A stretch of 64,000 nucleotides of DNA from Cyclospora cayetanensis (taxonomy: Eukaryota; Apicomplexa; Conoidasida; Eucoccidiorida; Eimeriidae): the NCBI RefSeq assembly GCF_002999335.1, contig NW_020312772.1:62001-126000 (forward strand), read 5' to 3'. How positions within the stretch are numbered: position 1 is the stretch's first letter; each line of letters begins with the position of its first letter. Made by a program: the position numbers and the translations under genes. Under the pieces are notes generated by a model. The model ran no database searches. It had not been told where the DNA came from and saw only the letters and a list, made by a program, of their open reading frames with translations. This document shows positions 59,239 to 64,000 of the stretch, one piece after another.

Positions 59239-62200
59239 CTTTATCCGTCGGTAGAGCTCAGTGCAGAGTAGCGCCAGCTCGATAACGAAAGACGCAGCGT
59301 TGGGTGAGTAGTCGCTGGATGTTATGTGCAGTATTTGAACAAAGGAATTTCCTACTAAGAAACCAAAGCAAAACCATCAGACGAGATGAGATCAGAGGTT
59401 TAATGCTTATCGAACTCCGAGCTAGCTGGTTCCCCTTCGAAATGCGTTACAAAAAATTAACGTCAAATTGCTCATATTTGAGAATTTTTACTAAAGTTTC
59501 CTTCTTAAATGCAACTACCTTAAAATATTTTACAGTCGGTCTACACTATATTTTTTTTTACATGAACAAAATTCTATTGTTTTAAACAAGTTACATGTCT
59601 TATAGTTCAACTGAGTTCGCATGTTTACGAGATGCAAGCTCGTGGTGCTCTGGGTGACACCTATGCGTACCCTATCTTCCCCCCTCCGCCCATATCGGGA
59701 ACTTTAAGAGGCCCTGAAGGGGGATGGAGAGAGCTTTTGTGCAGTCATTCAACGACCTTCTAATAAGCTTATTTGAAGGCTGGAGCTATGTATCCTTCTC
59801 CAGAGATCGTAGATAGAACGCTACAGCTGCTTGTACAGCGTGATTTGATGTAGCTGTTTCTCTAATCCACTGCCCTCTTGATGCAGTGGCATGACACTTT
59901 TCCCACGACTGCTGTTGGTTTTGATTAAGTCGTCAAAAATTATAATAGTTTTATTATCGCTGGCAAGAGCCTTAGAAAAGGAAACTCAGACTGACGATAA
60001 TGTAAAGACTGTTGGGGCAACTGAGGCCGGCTTGCAAGCGGACATGAGTGCAATAGCCCCACAACTGGTAAAAAAGTATTATATAACAGCTTCTTTCCCG
60101 AGTGTTTATGGTTGGGTACGCAGACACGTATGACGTCTGTACATATAGGCAATCTCGAAAATTACAGCAGCCTGTTGGGCATGTACCGTCTTTGGTACCC
60201 CCAATTTAAAGAAGACGGATGCTACTTGCGGCATCTCTGTTGAAAGGACAAGCACATCGACTGTGACTCTTTTCATGCATACATACTCGTCTGCCCTCAT
60301 GAATTCCTACGAATCATGCCTTCGTAGACCTAACTACTCGGTTTGATGCCAAGACCAGCTCAATGGGAAGTTTTGATATAAGTGAAAACGCAGAAGCAGG
60401 AAAATATATCAGTAGATCAGCATATCGAGGAATAAGATGCTTTGGCCTACATAAGCCACAACGTGGATTAGCAGTTATTTTACCAGTGTTTTTCCTAAAG
60501 TCTACCCGAAGTGCCACATAACATGTTTCCAGGCTGGGCAGCGCCTCAGCGATTGACCAATTGACCAGAGACGCTTCCGAAAAGTATAGACCACTTGGGA
60601 TATCAGAAGTAAATGAGCTCAACTTCTGCGCTTTCGCATAAGAAGTTCTCGTCAATTCAAGGCTTAGAACCTATGGATGGGGTTTGGGTCAACCGGCCTA
60701 GACTACAGTCTGAGAGGAACGAGAAAAGAAAGCCACAAGAACCATTTAAAATGTTAGATTCTCTGATTTGCAATTGATCTACTTAATAAATGCAGTCTAA
60801 GGCCTGTAGAGAGCAGGCTCGTGCAGCAGTAGGCATGCGTATCAGCCGCCTCTCAAATCCTCCCGCACTAGCGTTGCCTGGGAGTAAGCATCGTATTTTC
60901 CGAACAACCGATGCTGGTAAGAGAGCAGCGGGTATCGGTCTCTTCCTAAATGCTACAAGCTCTACACAATTCCAAAATACTGCTTGCTATTTTCATCGCT
61001 TCACAGAAACCGAACAGCGGTATTCAGCGAGGGAAAAAGAACTTCATTTTGGTGGTGGGGAGTGAGCGAATACCGGAGCTACTCAGGTGGGTGACCTTCT
61101 ACTGTCCAGGCTCAACATCAGAATCAAATATACCTTTAAAAGCGGCTTTGAACGCCTTGTGAATTCTTGAGCAGTTGTCTCGGTTGGATGCCTCCCGCAA
61201 GTGTGGAAAAGCACTAACGTACACCAAGAGCATCGCCGACGTGGTCGCCAACTCGTAATCGCGATGCCCCATAGTTGATTAATGCACAGCGCAGCCGCTT
61301 ATGTATGCGAAAACTTGCGCATTCGGTCCAAATTGCGTGTGCCTTATGTTTTTTGATATCGGTGGATCAGCTACCATTGCCAAAAATCAGAATGGAGCGA
61401 GGGGGAGCGCTACCAGGTTAAGAATGACCTTCTGCGGTTTGGAATAAATCACGGAAGGGGCCATCTGTACAGTTCGACTTTGCTGGTCGGTGCTGTTTTG
61501 CAGAGAGCACACAAGCATGTTGTTCGGGGTATAGTGATGCTGACATTACCGCGTGAAAGCTCTTACGCTTTCTTCTTGTGGCACGGGATACGTCCCGCGG
61601 CAGAGGAGCACACAATGTCATGGTTACGTTAACATCTGCTGAAGTCGCGAAACTCTACTCCCTCCAGCCATTTCCAAAACTTCTTGGGTCAATAAATGGA
61701 TTTGGACTGACCTGACCATAACTTTTTCGCTAGACTGCGGGAATCTAGGGGTCATTCGCCATTACGTCGTTCTCCCAAACACTCACCATGTATGTCCATT
61801 TCATCAGTTGCTGCAGCGCTGTCAAGACTCAGGAGGTCATTCAATTATTCTCAGCTCATGTCTGGAAACTCAGCGGATATCACAGAATTATCATTACCGG
61901 TGGAGCTCCGGAGTTCGTTAGTGCTCTCTAGCATGCCTTTAAAAACCGCATACACACTGAACTTGATACGACCACTGCAAACCACTCGGAGCCGATGAAA
62001 AGACAGAGCGCTCGAATCCCGTCCTTCGACAGTACTTAAGACTCCGTGTTCACAAAAATCCGATTGGTTGGCTTGGATTTCTTCCTTATTATGAGTTGAT
62101 GTATAATGCAGAAGTACACCCATCGCCTCGTGGCTCTTCCGCATCCCTCGTCTACACGGGCGTCTGTCCGATGCAGCCTTGGGCCTGGCTGTTCGGTGTC

Positions 62201-64000
62201 AGCAGCCACCCCTAACAGAAGGATTCAGAGAACAGCTGGCTAGTGCATGCAAACTTATTCGGAATGACCAAGAGAGACTAGCACATTAATATGCTAAGCG
62301 CCTGTTGGCTGTGGGTTTGGACCTGGATAGTTGGTTCCGGTACATCGGGAGGTTTTACGAGGTGCATCAAAAGATGACCAACCGAAGATCTTTGCGTCCA
62401 AGTGCCTAGGGCCATCTGTCATCCTTGCATAGATCAGTGCTCTTTCTACTTGCTTGATTACCCTAAAGTTGGAGATGCCACAGAACTATCGATATTCGCC
62501 CATAAAAATGTCTCCAATTTCTCCGATCTATTTGCAGACCTTGCCGTGCACCCACATGACCCGGGTGAGAGTGGAGGACCTGCAGAGAGCCGTAGAGATG
62601 CTGGACTCGATGATTTCTGAGCACCGATGATAGCAGACGAGAGTGTATGATCAAATGGGTTGGAAAACGCCGACCTTAGTGGATAACAGGAGCAGTTGCG
62701 GGATCTGTTGCCTACAAGAGAATTCGTGACCATTTTCGGTATTCAATGCCATTCGCCGTGGACATTATTCTCGTGTTTCTTAGGAATTGCCATCCTTCAG
62801 CGTGATTTCTACTACAAATAGCTACATCGATTAATGGGAACTGCCTGATGCGTTCCGGGTTATTATTCTCAAGATGCTCCCTAAAATCAGATCCATGGTG
62901 AGGCGCGTCCAGGTATCTCGCTTCACCATTCTTATTCATGCTTCACTTGGGGCTTGGAGGCGACTAGGCTGCATTTGCTGGCTGCATTGTATGGCTGCTA
63001 CATGAAGCGCAAAGACATTGGTGAGCGAGCGCGTATATCCATTCTGTTACACGATTTGTTTTTCTTTTACGTATCGTAGCATGAGGCTCACACTTCAGGG
63101 CAACAAAACGCCGCCGCGGTTGTCATGGTGTAGTCACTCGTATGTTGCTGTTAGTGTGTCTGTATTTTTTTTCGTTGAATTCACTAAAGCAGCTGATGTG
63201 AAAGCGCCTATCTTTCTCATTTGCACTGTTTTCCTTTTGCTGCCTGCTTGGGAAGTGGTGATTTTGTTGTAACTCTAGGGCAGTCCTGCTCGCAGATAAC
63301 CTCGACACAATGGGACGGAAGGGCGTGTTTCAAAAGAAAGGAGCGGGGGCAGGGGCAAGACGAAGGGGGCTAAGCTACACTTAAACGCTTCCCACTAGCT
63401 ACGTTAAAACAAGTAAATCATTCAATTCTTTATATCTCTGTTCGTACATCCTACTAAGTGTAGGGCAGCGTGAGCCGGATTCAAGACGCAACGTTGGACG
63501 CGTGTACGCTGTACACCATGGTCAATTATCTGTGGATGATCGGAGTCGCTTTGAGGGTCAAGTTACGCGCATCCTAAGTGTTTTTTTCCCTTATCTCGGG
63601 AACTATAGAGTGCCGTGGGCACGAAAGTGAGAGGTGCTTGAGGAAAAGCTTGAGATCTATTCATTTCGTATTGGGTCTGGAGGTATAGGTTTTCGTAATC
63701 ACGTGAGTTGGAGCGTTACAAATGATTATGTGCTCGCCACTCCCATGCTGTCGATTAAAGTATGTCTACCTGTTCCTCTCTTTCCTCATATGTTTCTTCT
63801 TTCCCATTACCCATTGATTGCATGTGTCCACCACAGACCGTGTAAGGGCGTAGGTCTCCTGAGGTGTAACACTTCATCAAGGTCCTTGTCAAATGATACA
63901 AAGTCGATTGAAGATCTCGGACTCTTTGGAAAACACTTCTTTACGTGCCCTCCAAAAAGTGCCCTTTCTTCGTTCTGCGTGCGTCCCTAAAATTTCCGAT
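59239..64000. other. Repeat-poor, AT-richer terminal region, no gene recognised
   Basis: Only short frames are present. Those at 59891-60133 (plus; hydrophobic start LLLVLIKSSKIIIVLLSLA), 60314-60655 (minus) and 63634-63990 (plus) are the longest without low complexity. None has a recognised motif or consistent splice sites, so none is called. Confidence 0.45.
59440..59600. other. AT-rich island with a hydrophobic open frame
   Basis: About 160 bp of markedly higher AT content than its surroundings. On the plus strand it translates through FLNATTLKYFTVGLHYIFFY without stops. Composition and hydrophobicity would suit a nuclear copy of organellar DNA, but I cannot identify a source gene. Confidence 0.35.

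Noticed and set aside
60314..60655. Minus-strand frame of 113 codons without low complexity
   Set aside because: No ATG at its beginning, no recognised motif and no matching splice sites. The length is compatible with chance in this composition.
1..64000. tRNA genes, CRISPR arrays, intact transposons and telomeric TTTAGGG arrays
   Set aside because: I scanned by eye for TΨC-box words, direct repeats with unique spacers, terminal inverted repeats with transposase motifs, and AAACCCT arrays. None was found, although a program search could find divergent cases.

Overview
The window reads as nuclear DNA of a coccidian apicomplexan, most likely an Eimeria species. The reasons are intron-rich genes with GT..AG introns, coding exons full of CAG/CTG runs that give poly-Gln, poly-Ala, poly-Ser or poly-Leu (the homopolymer runs described for Eimeria), tandem repeats in almost every large intron, and an ApiAT-like transporter. 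Species identity is inferred, since no search could be run. I built the gene models by hand, joining open blocks at GT..AG borders whose codon phases agree. Exon borders given to the base are those where the phase arithmetic closes. Borders marked 'about' are approximate.

Layout, left to right. (1) 146-999 minus: start of a membrane-anchored OMS1-like methyltransferase that runs off the left edge. (2) 2224-10788 minus: RFC1, the large subunit of the DNA clamp loader, with at least 15 exons and a tail, BRCT, AAA+ and C-terminal layout. Its introns hold at least six different tandem repeats. (3) 14217-19231 minus: a RING-finger protein whose RING is split by an insertion of about 115 residues, followed by coiled coil and a Gln/Ala/Ser-rich half. 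A 42-bp minisatellite separates the two halves. (4) 21600-24185 minus: a single-exon major-facilitator transporter of ApiAT type. (5) 28084-36213 plus, the only plus-strand gene: a signal peptide and a 13-residue charged repeat, apparently spliced to an insulinase-like M16 protein that lacks the HxxEH zinc motif. (6) 37275-45285 or further, minus: a CFAP70-like axonemal protein (C2-like N-terminus, TPR C-terminus). (7) 47370-49124 minus: a START lipid-binding domain in four phase-matched exons. (8) 49494 to about 57775 minus: a large multi-pass membrane protein carrying a domain that resembles fatty-acid-binding proteins. It abuts the START exons and may be spliced to them. (9) 58400-64000: no convincing gene.

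Repeat-rich stretches coincide with transcribed genes, while the gaps (11-14 kb, 24.5-28 kb, 45.5-47 kb, 59-64 kb) are nearly repeat-free. This resembles the alternation of repeat-rich and repeat-poor segments known from Eimeria chromosomes. The genes do not form a pathway. RFC1 is housekeeping. The CFAP70-like gene fits flagellated microgametes. The M16-like, START and FABP-like membrane genes suggest secretory and lipid-handling roles, but this is inference. No rRNA, tRNA, CRISPR or intact transposon was recognised.
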